NCBI RefSeq assembly: GCF_022374935.2
Contig: NZ_CP092430.2
Span: 4,154,001-4,218,000 of the forward strand
Length of the DNA: 64,000 bases
Direction: 5' to 3'
From: Mycolicibacter virginiensis
Lineage (GTDB): Bacteria > Actinomycetota > Actinomycetes > Mycobacteriales > Mycobacteriaceae
The notes below the pieces were generated by a model. The model was not told the DNA's origin and did no database searches. It saw only the letters and a program-made list of their open reading frames with translations. Shown here piece after piece: positions 43,870-52,809 of this stretch. Within the stretch, counting starts at the first letter, position 1, and each line of letters opens with the position of its first letter. The position numbers and the translations under genes are program-made.

Positions 43870-44945
43870 CCGTCGAGGCGGTCCACGCACTACTTCCCGC
43901 GATCGCCGAGGCGGCGGCCGATGTCGACCGCACTGGCGCGGTCGATGCCGACATCATCGCCGGCCTGCACGAGGCCGGGTTCTTCGCGATGCTGCGGCCT
44001 ACCGCATTCGGTGGGGTGCAGGCCCACCCGGACGAGTACCTGACCGCCAGTCGCGACATCGCGGCGGCATGTACCTCCACGGGTTGGCTGGCCGCGATGT
44101 TGGGTGTGCACGCCTGGCACCTAGCACTGTTCGACGAACGCGCGCAGCACGATGTCTGGGCCGACAACCCACGAGCGTTGCTCTGCGAGTCCTACGCGCC
44201 CACTGGGCGGCTGGAACAGGCCAGCGGAGGATTTCGGCTCTCCGGCCGGTGGAGCCGTTGCGCGGGCGCGCAGCACGCCTCGTGGCTGATGGCCGGGGCA
44301 GTGCTCGTCGGCGAGGACGGCGCCGCCCAGGACTTCACCGTCGCTCTGGTGCCCCGCGAGGACTTCACGATCGAGCCGAATTGGAACGGCCTGGGTCTAC
44401 GCGGTATCGGCGCTGACGAAGTGGTGGTTTCCCGTGCCATCGTGCCCCACTACCGCACGTTCGGGGTCAGCCAGCAGCCACGCGTCGGCCTGGCACCGCT
44501 CTACCGACTTCCGCAGACGGTGTTGTACACCCACGCCGGGACGGTACCGGTGATCGGTGCCGCGCTCGGGCTGCTTGCCGCACGTCGCCCGTCCTTCGGC
44601 GGCCCCCTGGACGCAATAGCGACCGCGAGTGCCGGAGTGCACCTGTCGATACGGCAAATCGAGCGCAATATAGGCGAATTCATGAGTTGCGCGGACCACG
44701 ACGTATTCCCGGACGCCGCGCTGTTGTTGCGCGGCAGACGAGACCAGGTGGTGGCGTTCGAACGTGCGGCGCAGGTGGTGCGCTGGTTCGTCGAGCGGTC
44801 GGGACCGGACCTCGACGGGTTGGTGGAGCGGGTCTGGCGTGATGTCCAGACTGCCCGCATGCACGTGTCCAACGACGCCGAACGGGTGCTGTCGGTCGTC
44901 GGTCAGTTCGCGTTCGGTTTGAAGGTCGACGAATTCATCTTGTGA
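43866..44945 (+). CDS. HsaA-like flavin-dependent monooxygenase
   Basis: 359 aa. The N-terminal helical domain has Gly-Leu-His-Glu-Ala-Gly-Phe-Phe and Pro-Thr-Ala-Phe-Gly-Gly, then Ser-Thr-Gly-Trp-Leu. The beta domain has Leu-Ser-Gly-Arg-Trp-Ser-Arg-Cys-Ala-Gly-Ala, close to the Gly-x-Trp-x-x-x-Ser-Gly pattern of HsaA/HpaH-type monooxygenases. The C-terminal domain is helical with an Arg-Arg-Asp-Gln segment. HsaA hydroxylates a phenolic steroid ring with FMNH2. Substrate here is unknown. Translation is probably coupled to the upstream small ORF. Confidence 0.8.
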   Translation: MTVEAVHALLPAIAEAAADVDRTGAVDADIIAGLHEAGFFAMLRPTAFGGVQAHPDEYLTASRDIAAACTSTGWLAAMLGVHAWHLALFDERAQHDVWADNPRALLCESYAPTGRLEQASGGFRLSGRWSRCAGAQHASWLMAGAVLVGEDGAAQDFTVALVPREDFTIEPNWNGLGLRGIGADEVVVSRAIVPHYRTFGVSQQPRVGLAPLYRLPQTVLYTHAGTVPVIGAALGLLAARRPSFGGPLDAIATASAGVHLSIRQIERNIGEFMSCADHDVFPDAALLLRGRRDQVVAFERAAQVVRWFVERSGPDLDGLVERVWRDVQTARMHVSNDAERVLSVVGQFAFGLKVDEFIL

Positions 44946-44960
44946 GCTGCGACCGCCGAG

Positions 44961-45812
44961 CTACACCCACGCGTCGGAGGTCAGGGTGCGAAGCACCCGG
45001 GACAGCATGGTGTCGGTTTCGCTCACCGGAGCTTGTGAACCCCGCACCGCCGCTTCGGGATCGGGTCGGCCCAGATAGTGGGAGATGCGGCCGACGGCGC
45101 GCATCACGAACGGCGCGGTGCGCTGCAATCGGTGCATCGGCAACGTACCGGTCAGCGACAAGCCAGCCACTTCCCCATCGCTGGTGCGGATCGGGGCGGC
45201 GACACTGCACAGACCGACCGCCAATTCCTCGTTGTCGTAGGCCAGGCCGTGCCGGGACCGGATTCGGGTCAGCTCTTGATGCAAGGTGTCCAGGTCCGCG
45301 ATCGTGGCCCGGGTGAGCTTGCTCAGCGGCCCGCTGAACACCGAGTCGACCTCTTCCGCCGGAAGCTGCGCGAGCATCGCCTTGCCCAGGGCACTGGCGT
45401 TCGCGGGGGTACGGCCGGCGACCCGGGTCGGCAGCACGACTGCGCTGCGTCCGGCCACCTTGTCCAGATAGACGACTTCACCGCCGAGCAGCACGCCCAG
45501 GTGGACCACCAATCCGGTATCCGCGTGGAGCCGTTCGAGCGTCCGCGAGGCGACGGCACGCAGCTGGGAGTACTCGACCATCCGGGTCACCGGAAGTGAT
45601 GAGGCCGCCAGCGTGTATCCCTCGGAGCGGTGGCGCAGCAGCCCGGCGGAATGCAACTGGTTGAGGATGCGATGAACCGATGAACGTGGCAGCTGGGTGC
45701 GCGAGACCACTTGATCGAGCCGCAGACACTCGCCGGGCTCGAACACGTTCATGATCAGCGCGACCCGAGCAACCATCGACGTCGGCGCGTCCCCGCGGCC
45801 AGCAGCTGCCAT
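44961..45812 (-). CDS. IclR family transcriptional regulator
   Basis: 283 aa. The N-terminal winged helix (about residues 12-75) has Leu-Pro-Arg-Ser-Ser-Val-His-Arg-Ile-Leu. The C-terminal effector domain has Val-His-Leu-Gly-Val-Leu, Arg-Thr-Pro-Ala-Asn-Ala-Ser-Ala-Leu-Gly-Lys-Ala-Met-Leu and Ser-Val-Ala-Ala-Pro-Ile. IclR regulators typically control aromatic, lactone or beta-ketoadipate catabolism. It sits near the middle of the catabolic region and converges on the flavoprotein gene. It is the best candidate to bind the CCCTGKTCCAGGG palindromes. Confidence 0.92.
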   Translation of the reverse strand: MAAAGRGDAPTSMVARVALIMNVFEPGECLRLDQVVSRTQLPRSSVHRILNQLHSAGLLRHRSEGYTLAASSLPVTRMVEYSQLRAVASRTLERLHADTGLVVHLGVLLGGEVVYLDKVAGRSAVVLPTRVAGRTPANASALGKAMLAQLPAEEVDSVFSGPLSKLTRATIADLDTLHQELTRIRSRHGLAYDNEELAVGLCSVAAPIRTSDGEVAGLSLTGTLPMHRLQRTAPFVMRAVGRISHYLGRPDPEAAVRGSQAPVSETDTMLSRVLRTLTSDAWV

Positions 45813-45870
45813 AGCTCCACACTCCCATGCAGCTGGCGGCCGAGGGGCCTAAACCACGCCGCCGCCACCG

Positions 45871-45930
45871 ACGAAACTGAAGCAGCGCAGCCGAATCGCG
45901 AGAAGCGACCTGCGTAAGTTCAGTCTCGCG
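45871..45930. repeat. Dispersed hairpin element, copy 1 (3' of the nuclease gene)
   Basis: Imperfect inverted repeat: CGAAACTGAAGCAGCGCAG (45871-45889) and CTGCGTAAGTTCAGTCTCG (45910-45928) around a loop containing GAGAAGCGA. Its right arm CCTGCGTAAGTTCAGT matches copy 2 (46919-46934) at 15 of 16 bases. It overlaps the end of the nuclease gene and may act as its terminator. Confidence 0.55.
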
Positions 45931-46813
45931 AGAGCCGGATTCGCTCGCAACGTCTTCGCGGCGTCAGCTCGCCAGTCCAGCCACGCGATGTCAAGGCACG
46001 GTAGGTGCGGTCGATAACGTTGTCGCGCCGGTCCTCCGCGATCACCTTGATGTTGAGCCAACCCAGCTGCGCCAACGTTTGCTCACGGCGGTGGCCCCGG
46101 ACGTACTCGCGGCGATCGGTACGGTGTTGATCTCCGTCGTACTCCACTGCGACCTTGAAATCCTCCCACCCGGTGTCCAACATGGCGACCAGCCTCCAGT
46201 CTTTGTGTACCGGGATCTGCGTGACCGGGGGCGGAAAGCCAGCATCGACGAGCACTAGCCGCAGCCAGCTCTCCTTCGGCGACGCCGCACCACCGTCAAC
46301 GAGCGGGAGTAGTTCCCGCAGCTGTCGCAATCCGCGGGCGCCCGGGTACCGCTTCGCCAGCTTCCGGACGTCGGCGGCGCTAAAGGGTGTCGCGCGCATC
46401 AGCGCATCCAGCCGGGCCAGCGAGTTTCCGCGCGGAAGGTGGCGGCCCAGGTCGAAGGCGGTCCGCGCAGGCGTGGTGACCGGTAGCCGGCAGGTATAGG
46501 TGAGCTCGTCCTCGGCGGTCGTCTCGTTCCGGACTTTGATCCCCCGCGGTGGGTGGGTGTTGTCCCAGATCAACTCGATCGGGATGTCGTCGTCGACCCA
46601 CTGCGCGCCGTGCAGGGCGGATGCGGCGACACCAGCGACGGTCGCACGTCGCCGTGACCACAACCAGGCGCCGACGGTACGGTCGCGTAGCGTGGCCCGC
46701 TGCCGCTTGGGCAGATAGACGTCAGGAAAAAGCCTGCGGTACCAGCGCGCCAGTTCATGACGGGTGACCTCGCCGCGCGCAAGGGCTTCGCTGCCAACGA
46801 TGAGGTTATTCAT
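45920..46813 (-). CDS. AbiEi-antitoxin-like winged helix plus DUF559 nuclease-fold protein
   Basis: 297 aa from the ATG at 46813; an ATG at 46825 is possible. The N-terminal ~90 residues resemble the AbiEi-type winged-helix domain, with Arg-Arg-Leu-Phe-Pro-Asp-Val-Tyr-Leu-Pro-Lys and Ala-Ser-Ala-Leu-His-Gly-Ala. The C-terminal domain has Glu-Ser-Trp-Leu-Arg, Val-Ala-Val-Glu-Tyr-Asp-Gly-Asp-Gln-His and a following Arg-Arg-Glu. These are features of DUF559/Vsr-like PD-(D/E)XK nucleases. No AbiEii toxin gene is adjacent. Several such genes per genome are usual in mycobacteria. Function is unknown; defence or mobile behaviour is inferred from the flanking hairpins. Confidence 0.8.
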   Translation of the reverse strand: MNNLIVGSEALARGEVTRHELARWYRRLFPDVYLPKRQRATLRDRTVGAWLWSRRRATVAGVAASALHGAQWVDDDIPIELIWDNTHPPRGIKVRNETTAEDELTYTCRLPVTTPARTAFDLGRHLPRGNSLARLDALMRATPFSAADVRKLAKRYPGARGLRQLRELLPLVDGGAASPKESWLRLVLVDAGFPPPVTQIPVHKDWRLVAMLDTGWEDFKVAVEYDGDQHRTDRREYVRGHRREQTLAQLGWLNIKVIAEDRRDNVIDRTYRALTSRGWTGELTPRRRCERIRLSRD

Positions 46814-46886
46814 GCCGCAGAGCATGTGCTCCGGCAGGTGCCGACGCTATTCACCCACCGAGCGACACCGCCCTGCACCGCCCAGA

Positions 46887-46938
46887 CGGAACTCACGCAG
46901 GAGAAGCACAAGAAGCCACCTGCGTGAGTTCAGTTTCG
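46887..46938. repeat. Dispersed hairpin element, copy 2 (5' of the nuclease gene)
   Basis: Perfect 13-bp arms GAACTCACGCAGG (46889-46901) and CCTGCGTGAGTTC (46919-46931) flank a 17-nt loop with two AGAAGC motifs, followed by AGTTTCG. The sequence and loop motif are shared with copy 1, about 1 kb away on the other side of the nuclease gene. Confidence 0.65.
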
Positions 46939-46957
46939 GCGCAGATCCGACGCAGCC

Positions 46958-47803
<846 letters not shown>

Positions 47804-47827
47804 TCAATTCCCACCCAGCGGGACAAG

Positions 47828-47840
47828 CCCTGTTCCAGGG
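47828..47840. promoter_or_regulatory. 13-bp palindrome CCCTGTTCCAGGG, candidate shared operator
   Basis: Perfect 5-bp arms with a 3-base centre. It covers positions about -39 to -27 of the predicted leaderless BVMO transcript, where a bound repressor would cover the -35 region. It matches the site at 41065-41077 at 12 of 13 bases. Confidence 0.6.
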
Positions 47841-47854
47841 CCCGACGGCGTCGG

Positions 47855-47860
47855 TAGCTT
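47855..47860 (+). promoter_or_regulatory. -10 box of a leaderless BVMO transcript
   Basis: TAGCTT ends six bases before the ATG at 47867, with no ribosome-binding site at normal spacing apart from the C/T-rich gap. This predicts a leaderless mRNA. Confidence 0.55.
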
Positions 47861-47866
47861 CCTCCC

Positions 47867-49465
47867 ATGACCAGCTCCGTTGATGTCGTAGTGATCGGTG
47901 CCGGCTTCGGCGGGCTCTACGCGATACACCGATTCCGCCGCGACGGTTTATCGGTACAGGCGTTCGAGGCCGCCGATGGCGTGGGCGGCGTCTGGTACTG
48001 GAACCGCTACCCCGGGGCGCGCTGCGATGTGGAAAGCGTCGACTACTCGTACTCGTTCGACGATGACCTGCAACAGGAATGGGACTGGACCGAAAAGTAC
48101 GCCACCCAGCCGGAGATCCTGGCTTACCTGAACCACGTCGCGGACCGTTTCGACTTGCGGCGGCACATCCGGTTCGGCACCCGGGTCACCGAGATGATCC
48201 TCGATGAAACGGCGCTGCGCTGGGAGGTCCGCACCGACAGCGGCGACGTCGTGTCAGCCAAGTTCTGTGTGCTGGCGGTGGGCCCGCTGTCGAATGCGAA
48301 CATCCCGGCGATCGACGGGCTCGACACCTTTGGCGGGCAGATTTATCACACCGGGCGCTGGCCGCACGAAGGCGTCGACTTCACCGGAAAGCGGGTCGGC
48401 GTGATTGGTACCGGCTCCTCCGGTATTCAGGTGATTCCGCCCATCGCGGAGCAGGCCGCACATTTGAACGTGTTCCAGCGCACCGCGAATTACAGTGTGC
48501 CGGCCGGCAACATCCCACTCGATGACGCCACCAGGCAGGCCCAGAAGGCAAGCTATGCCGAACGCCGACAGCTGTCGATGGACAGCGGCGGGGGTTCACC
48601 ACACCGGCCCCACCCGAAGCTGGCGGTACAAGCCTCCGCCGAAGAACTGCGTGACGCCTACGAGAAGCGCTGGCAGCTCGGCGGCGTGCTGTTCGCCAAG
48701 ACTTTCCCCGACCAAACCACCACCATCGAGGCCAACGACACCGCACGGAGGTTCTGGGAGGAAAAGGTCCGCGCCGTCATCGACGATCCGGCGACGGCGG
48801 AACTGCTGATCCCCAAGGACCACCCGATCGGCACCAAGCGAATCTGCACCGACTCGAACTACTTTCAGACATTCAATCGGGACAACGTATCCCTGGTGGA
48901 TCTGCGTGCCACGCCAATCGAACGGATCGATGCCGCGGGTCTGCACACGTCCGATGGGCACTACGAGCTGGATGCGCTGGTGTTCGCGACCGGGTTCGAC
49001 GCGATGACCGGATCGGTGGAGAAGTTGCGGGTCGTGGGCCGCGACGGCCAGACCCTCAATGAAGCATGGGCCGATGGCCCAAACACCTATCTGGGATTGG
49101 GGATTCCGGGCTTCCCGAATCTGTTCAACCTCACCGGTCCCGGCAGCCCCTCGGTATTGGCCAACATGGTGCTGCATTCGGAGCTGCATGTCGACTGGAT
49201 CGCCGACGCCATCGGCTATCTGGGCGCCCACGATGCGATCGCGCTGGAGGCACGCCGGGACGCCGCCGTCGAATGGGGTGCCGAGTGCTCGCAACGCGCG
49301 GCAGGGACCCTTATGACGCAAGCGAACTCGTGGTATCTGGGCGCCAACATCCCGGGCCGGCCGCGGGTCTTCATGCCCTTCATCGGTGGATTCGGCGTGT
49401 ACGGGCAGATCATCGCCGCGGTCGCCGAGGCCGGCTACAAAGGATTCGACGTTATCGAATCCTGA
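47867..49465 (+). CDS. Baeyer-Villiger monooxygenase (class B flavoprotein)
   Basis: 532 aa. The FAD motif is Gly11-Ala-Gly-Phe-Gly-Gly16. Gly-Val-Trp-Tyr-Trp-Asn-Arg-Tyr-Pro-Gly-Ala-Arg-Cys-Asp follows. The BVMO fingerprint Phe155-x-Gly-x3-His-x3-Trp165-Pro is complete and the NADPH motif Gly-Thr-Gly-Ser-Ser-Gly starts at 181. This is the cyclohexanone-monooxygenase type, inserting oxygen next to a ketone to give an ester or lactone with NADPH and O2. Nearby esterases could open such products. It is divergent from an SDR and has a candidate operator over its promoter. Confidence 0.94.
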   Translation: MTSSVDVVVIGAGFGGLYAIHRFRRDGLSVQAFEAADGVGGVWYWNRYPGARCDVESVDYSYSFDDDLQQEWDWTEKYATQPEILAYLNHVADRFDLRRHIRFGTRVTEMILDETALRWEVRTDSGDVVSAKFCVLAVGPLSNANIPAIDGLDTFGGQIYHTGRWPHEGVDFTGKRVGVIGTGSSGIQVIPPIAEQAAHLNVFQRTANYSVPAGNIPLDDATRQAQKASYAERRQLSMDSGGGSPHRPHPKLAVQASAEELRDAYEKRWQLGGVLFAKTFPDQTTTIEANDTARRFWEEKVRAVIDDPATAELLIPKDHPIGTKRICTDSNYFQTFNRDNVSLVDLRATPIERIDAAGLHTSDGHYELDALVFATGFDAMTGSVEKLRVVGRDGQTLNEAWADGPNTYLGLGIPGFPNLFNLTGPGSPSVLANMVLHSELHVDWIADAIGYLGAHDAIALEARRDAAVEWGAECSQRAAGTLMTQANSWYLGANIPGRPRVFMPFIGGFGVYGQIIAAVAEAGYKGFDVIES

Positions 49466-49469
49466 GCCG

Positions 49470-49652
49470 GCGGTTCAGCGAGCCTCAACGAAGGAGAGGC
49501 GAAGCTGGGACCGCAGCATCAAGCCCCGCGGTTCAGCGAGCCTCAACGAAGGAGAGGCGAAGCTGGGACCGCCGCATCAAGCCCCGCGGTTCAGCGAGCC
49601 TCAACGAAGGAGAGGCGAAGCTGGGACCGCCGCATCAAGCCCCGCGGTTCAC
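49470..49652 (+). repeat. 58-bp tandem repeat, three copies plus a partial
   Basis: Copies start at 49470, 49528 and 49586, with a partial at 49644 (period exactly 58 bp). The unit begins GCGGTTCAGCGAG and ends CATCAAGCCCC. The copies are nearly identical. Each contains the hairpin GCCTC-AACGAAGGA-GAGGC. The array fills the space between the BVMO stop and the end of the convergent hydratase gene. A related two-copy repeat lies in the otsA coding start. Confidence 0.9.
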
Positions 49653-50464
49653 CAGAATTCGACAGAAACGCTTCCGATACCGGCCAGTTCGGCTCGAAAT
49701 CGATCGCCCGCACCGACATCGAAGGCATCGGTGCACGCCCCGGACAGAATGGTGTGACCAGCTTCCAAACGCACCCCGGCACGTGCGACAGTACGGGCCA
49801 GCCAGGCCACGGCCGCGGCCGGATTGCCCTGCACCATACCGGTGTTTCCCCGGGTGACGACGACCTCGCGTCCAGCGTGACCGGAGTAGAGCACCGCGTC
49901 GATGTCTGTCAGGTTCACGGCCCCCGGCGGACAGCCCTGCCAACCCAGCACGAATCGCGCGGCGCAGGCATTGTCCGCGATCGCGTCGACAATGCCGATA
50001 CGCCAGTCCTGGATGCGGCTGTCGATCACCTCGATCGCTGCGGTGACGTAGTCGGTGGCGGCGAGCACATCGCGTTCGGTGCAAGTGTGTCCAGGCAGCC
50101 GGTCACCGAGCACAAATGCGACCTCGACTTCGATCCGGGGTTGGTAGCGTCCGGACAGCTTCACGGTATCGCCGTCGCCGGCCATCATGTCGGTGAGCAG
50201 GTGGCCGTAACACGGCTCGTACACCCCGATCATCTGCTGCATCATCGGGGAGGACAGGCCCACCTTGTGCCCGCAGATCGCCGATCCGGCGTCGACTCTG
50301 CGCGCGATGTTGCGCCGCTGAATCGCATACGCGTCATCGATATTCAGCCCCGGGGACATATCACACAGGGACTCGATAGGGCGGCCCAGCCGTTCTGCTC
50401 GCCACAATGAGGTTGCCGCGGCCGCGCGTCCGGACGCCTCGGCGATGCTGATCACTGGCGACAC
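49649..50464 (-). CDS. 2-keto-4-pentenoate hydratase family protein
   Basis: 271 aa from the GTG at 50464, which has GGGGAG about seven bases upstream; the open frame upstream of it has no family similarity. Family marks are Ala-Tyr-Ala-Ile-Gln-Arg, Gly-His-Lys-Val-Gly-Leu-Ser, Gln-Pro-Arg-Ile-Glu-Val-Glu-Val-Ala-Phe and the late Ala-Gly-Asp-Arg-Phe-Arg-Ala-Glu. These enzymes hydrate 2-oxopent-4-enoates after meta-cleavage, or decarboxylate oxalocrotonates. The aldolase and dehydrogenase usually next in the pathway are not adjacent. Confidence 0.88.
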   Translation of the reverse strand: MSPVISIAEASGRAAAATSLWRAERLGRPIESLCDMSPGLNIDDAYAIQRRNIARRVDAGSAICGHKVGLSSPMMQQMIGVYEPCYGHLLTDMMAGDGDTVKLSGRYQPRIEVEVAFVLGDRLPGHTCTERDVLAATDYVTAAIEVIDSRIQDWRIGIVDAIADNACAARFVLGWQGCPPGAVNLTDIDAVLYSGHAGREVVVTRGNTGMVQGNPAAAVAWLARTVARAGVRLEAGHTILSGACTDAFDVGAGDRFRAELAGIGSVSVEFW

Positions 50465-50564
50465 GATGGTTCTCCCCTGAACGGTCGGTGGGTCAAGTGT
50501 GCGAAGCACGGTGGAGCGGTTCAAGCGCAAGTCCCGCTCAGCGGTACGTGGACGGGGCCGAACC

Positions 50565-51494
50565 TCAGTCCCTCAGGAACTCCGCAATGTCGGCCCACAA
50601 CGTCTGCCGGGCGCGCTGCGCCAGCTGCAACATCGGCATGGTGAAGAACCCGTGGATGGCACCCGGATAGTCGCGGTGGGTGGTCGCAACGCCCGTGGCT
50701 GCCAGTGCCGCCGCATAGGCCTGCCCTTCAGAACACAGCGGGTCGCAGCCTGCGGTGATCACCACGGCCGGGGGCAGTCCGGGGCGTACGTCTTGGATCG
50801 GCGAGGCGTAGCGGTGGGTGCGGTCGGTGATGCCGGGCAAATACTGGTCCCAGTACCAAGCCATGGCCGCGGCGGTGTTGTAGAAGCCTTCCCCGAACCG
50901 CTGGTAGGACGCGGTCGTGAAGTCCGCGGCGATCACCGGGTAGATCAGTGCCTGACAAGCGATCTCCGGCCCACCGTGGTCGCGGGCCATCATCGCGGTG
51001 ACCGCGGCGAGATTCCCGCCGGCACTGTCCCCGGCGATCACCAGCCGGCCCGGATCCGCGCCCCACTGCTCGGCGTTCCGCGCCGCCCACGCGGTCGCGG
51101 CGTAGACGTCGTCGGCAGCCGCCGGCCAGCGCGCCTCCGGCGCCAGCCGATAGTCGACTGACACCACCACCGCGCCCAGCCCGTTCGCCATCGCCCGGCA
51201 GAGTCCGTCGTGAGAGTCCAGGTCGCAGAACACGAATCCGCCGCCGTGGGCGAATACCACCACCGGCCGCACCGCATCTGGGGCCGTTGCGGGCTGGTAG
51301 ATCCTGACCGGGATTGGGCCCGCGGAGCCGGCCACGGTGCGCTCTGCGACACCGCCGACCGGCTCCGGCTCGTCGGGCAACTGCAGGCGGGCGCGAATTG
51401 CCGCCCGCGCTTGCGGACCAGTCATCGTCTCGACGCGGGGAAATCCCGCATTGAGCGCAGGCAACAGTTCAGCGATCTGAGGATCGAGGTTCAC
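50565..51494 (-). CDS. HSL-family carboxylesterase (second Lip-like gene)
   Basis: 309 aa from the GTG at 51494; no clear ribosome-binding site, so the start is uncertain. It has His-Gly-Gly-Gly-Phe, Ser157 in Gly-Asp-Ser-Ala-Gly-Gly, Asp in Gly-Cys-Asp-Pro-Leu and His in Ile-His-Gly-Phe. It is a paralogue of the esterase at 40041-41024. With the BVMO nearby it could hydrolyse an ester or lactone product (inference). It lies 40 bp after the phosphatase gene and 100 bp before the hydratase, all on the minus strand. Confidence 0.88.
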   Translation of the reverse strand: MNLDPQIAELLPALNAGFPRVETMTGPQARAAIRARLQLPDEPEPVGGVAERTVAGSAGPIPVRIYQPATAPDAVRPVVVFAHGGGFVFCDLDSHDGLCRAMANGLGAVVVSVDYRLAPEARWPAAADDVYAATAWAARNAEQWGADPGRLVIAGDSAGGNLAAVTAMMARDHGGPEIACQALIYPVIAADFTTASYQRFGEGFYNTAAAMAWYWDQYLPGITDRTHRYASPIQDVRPGLPPAVVITAGCDPLCSEGQAYAAALAATGVATTHRDYPGAIHGFFTMPMLQLAQRARQTLWADIAEFLRD

Positions 51495-51534
51495 GAGCAG
51501 CTCGTCGGCGGGCCGGCCGTGATGTCTAGCGCGA

Positions 51535-52632
51535 TCAAATCGCTGCAGCGAGATCGGCCAGCGATGCGGCGATCTCGGTGGAGACGGGCGCATCAGGACT
51601 CGAATCGAACGAATCCATCACGATGTTCCATACCGTCTGCGGGAACTGCACCATCTCATTCCAGACGTCGGTGAAGCCGGTCGAGAAGGCATCCGTGATC
51701 TGCGTAGTGTCCATGCTCAGCAGCGCCTGCTGGATGTGGAACATCGCCATCTGGGGCACCGTCATCAGATCCCGGAACGCAACGAACAGCTGCGTCGCGG
51801 TATCTGCCGGCGCCACGTCGATCCCGTCCCAGCTGACCAGCGTCCACCCGTCGGTGGGATTGCCTTCCAGCACCACCTGGCTGGTGTTGGTCAGCGGGTG
51901 GGTCCAGATCAGCGACGGGTCGGGATTGTCGACGTTCATCTGCACCCACGCCATGATTGCCGCGCCATGCGAGAACGCCACGTCCTGATAGTTGGGGTCG
52001 TCGGCGTTGATGCTGGTGTCGTAAATCTGTTGGACGGCCCCGCTGAATCGGTCTTCGAACGCCATTCCGTTGTAGTCCGAGGAACCCAGCAGCGGCACCC
52101 AGTACAGCCCGTAGGTCCACGCAATCGGGGCAGCCAGGTACATGAAAGCCATGTTCTTGAACTCATCCCCGGTCGACGCCTGGATGCCTTCCCATATGCC
52201 GGCACTGATCTCGTTGAGACCGGACAGGTTGGTGACGTTCATGCCCATCAGATCGGCGAACGGCGCCGCGGTCTCCTGGGTCCGGACCAGCCCGGATGCG
52301 AAGATCCCGTCTACGCCCGTCGAGCCGTACTGGTCGTAGAGCTGCTGACCGACCTGTTCCGCCTGCAGCTGGCCGTTGTAGGCGGCCGGGTAGGGGTCAC
52401 CGGTCAGGTGTGCCCCGGGCGCGAGGGTCCCGTTGATCAGATTCACGTTGTCCGTCGAGGTGCCGTGCCGGACAAACTCCAGCAGGATGTCCTGGGCCTC
52501 ACCGGCGGTGAGCTGGACCTCCGCGGCCGATGCGCCGGCTGGCGGCGCGGCCACCGGGGTGACGGTGACCATGCCGCCGCCGGCCAGGACGGCACCGGTG
52601 ACGATCAAAGAGCGGGCGACAACATGCGGCAT
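51535..52632 (-). CDS. Secreted histidine-phosphatase-superfamily protein
   Basis: 365 aa. A signal peptide covers residues 1-36, ending with Ala-Gly-Ala-Ser-Ala. The catalytic Arg55-His56-Gly57 motif (Val-Arg-His-Gly-Thr-Ser) is near the N-terminus of the mature chain. Ser-Gly-Leu-Val-Arg-Thr-x-Glu-Thr-Ala and the second His in Phe-Ser-His-Gly-Ala-Ala complete a phosphoglycerate-mutase-like active site. The C-terminal ~90 residues are an extra helical extension. It should be an extracytoplasmic phosphatase with unknown substrate. CGGAGA precedes the ATG. Confidence 0.87.
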   Translation of the reverse strand: MPHVVARSLIVTGAVLAGGGMVTVTPVAAPPAGASAAEVQLTAGEAQDILLEFVRHGTSTDNVNLINGTLAPGAHLTGDPYPAAYNGQLQAEQVGQQLYDQYGSTGVDGIFASGLVRTQETAAPFADLMGMNVTNLSGLNEISAGIWEGIQASTGDEFKNMAFMYLAAPIAWTYGLYWVPLLGSSDYNGMAFEDRFSGAVQQIYDTSINADDPNYQDVAFSHGAAIMAWVQMNVDNPDPSLIWTHPLTNTSQVVLEGNPTDGWTLVSWDGIDVAPADTATQLFVAFRDLMTVPQMAMFHIQQALLSMDTTQITDAFSTGFTDVWNEMVQFPQTVWNIVMDSFDSSPDAPVSTEIAASLADLAAAI

Positions 52633-52796
52633 GGCAGTCTCCGTTTCTGTCGTTTCAACACTGAGCTGTGATCGGACTCACAGCGCCGGACGCTAGCTGA
52701 TGCAAACATGAGGAAAGAACCAGTTGTCTCAGTGAACGGGATAATGATTTTGTCCACTGAGCGGGACGACCCCGGCCAAGGTGACCGCGAAACTTC

Positions 52797-52802
52797 TAGC
52801 AT
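52797..52802 (+). promoter_or_regulatory. -10 box upstream of the molybdopterin oxidoreductase
   Basis: TAGCAT ends seven bases before the ATG at 52810, close to leaderless spacing. No ribosome-binding site is present before that ATG. Confidence 0.45.
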
Positions 52803-52809
52803 CGCCGAC

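Noticed and set aside
45920..46813. Complete type IV AbiE toxin-antitoxin system
   Set aside because: Only an AbiEi-like domain is present, fused to a nuclease-like domain; no AbiEii nucleotidyltransferase gene is adjacent.
48464..48477. KstR-like motif TTGAACGTGTTCCA
   Set aside because: It lies inside the BVMO gene over the codons for the conserved Asn-Val-Phe-Gln segment, so coding constraint explains it; no such site was seen in an intergenic region.
49470..49652. Possible CRISPR array
   Set aside because: The whole 58-bp unit repeats without variable spacers, and there are no cas genes.
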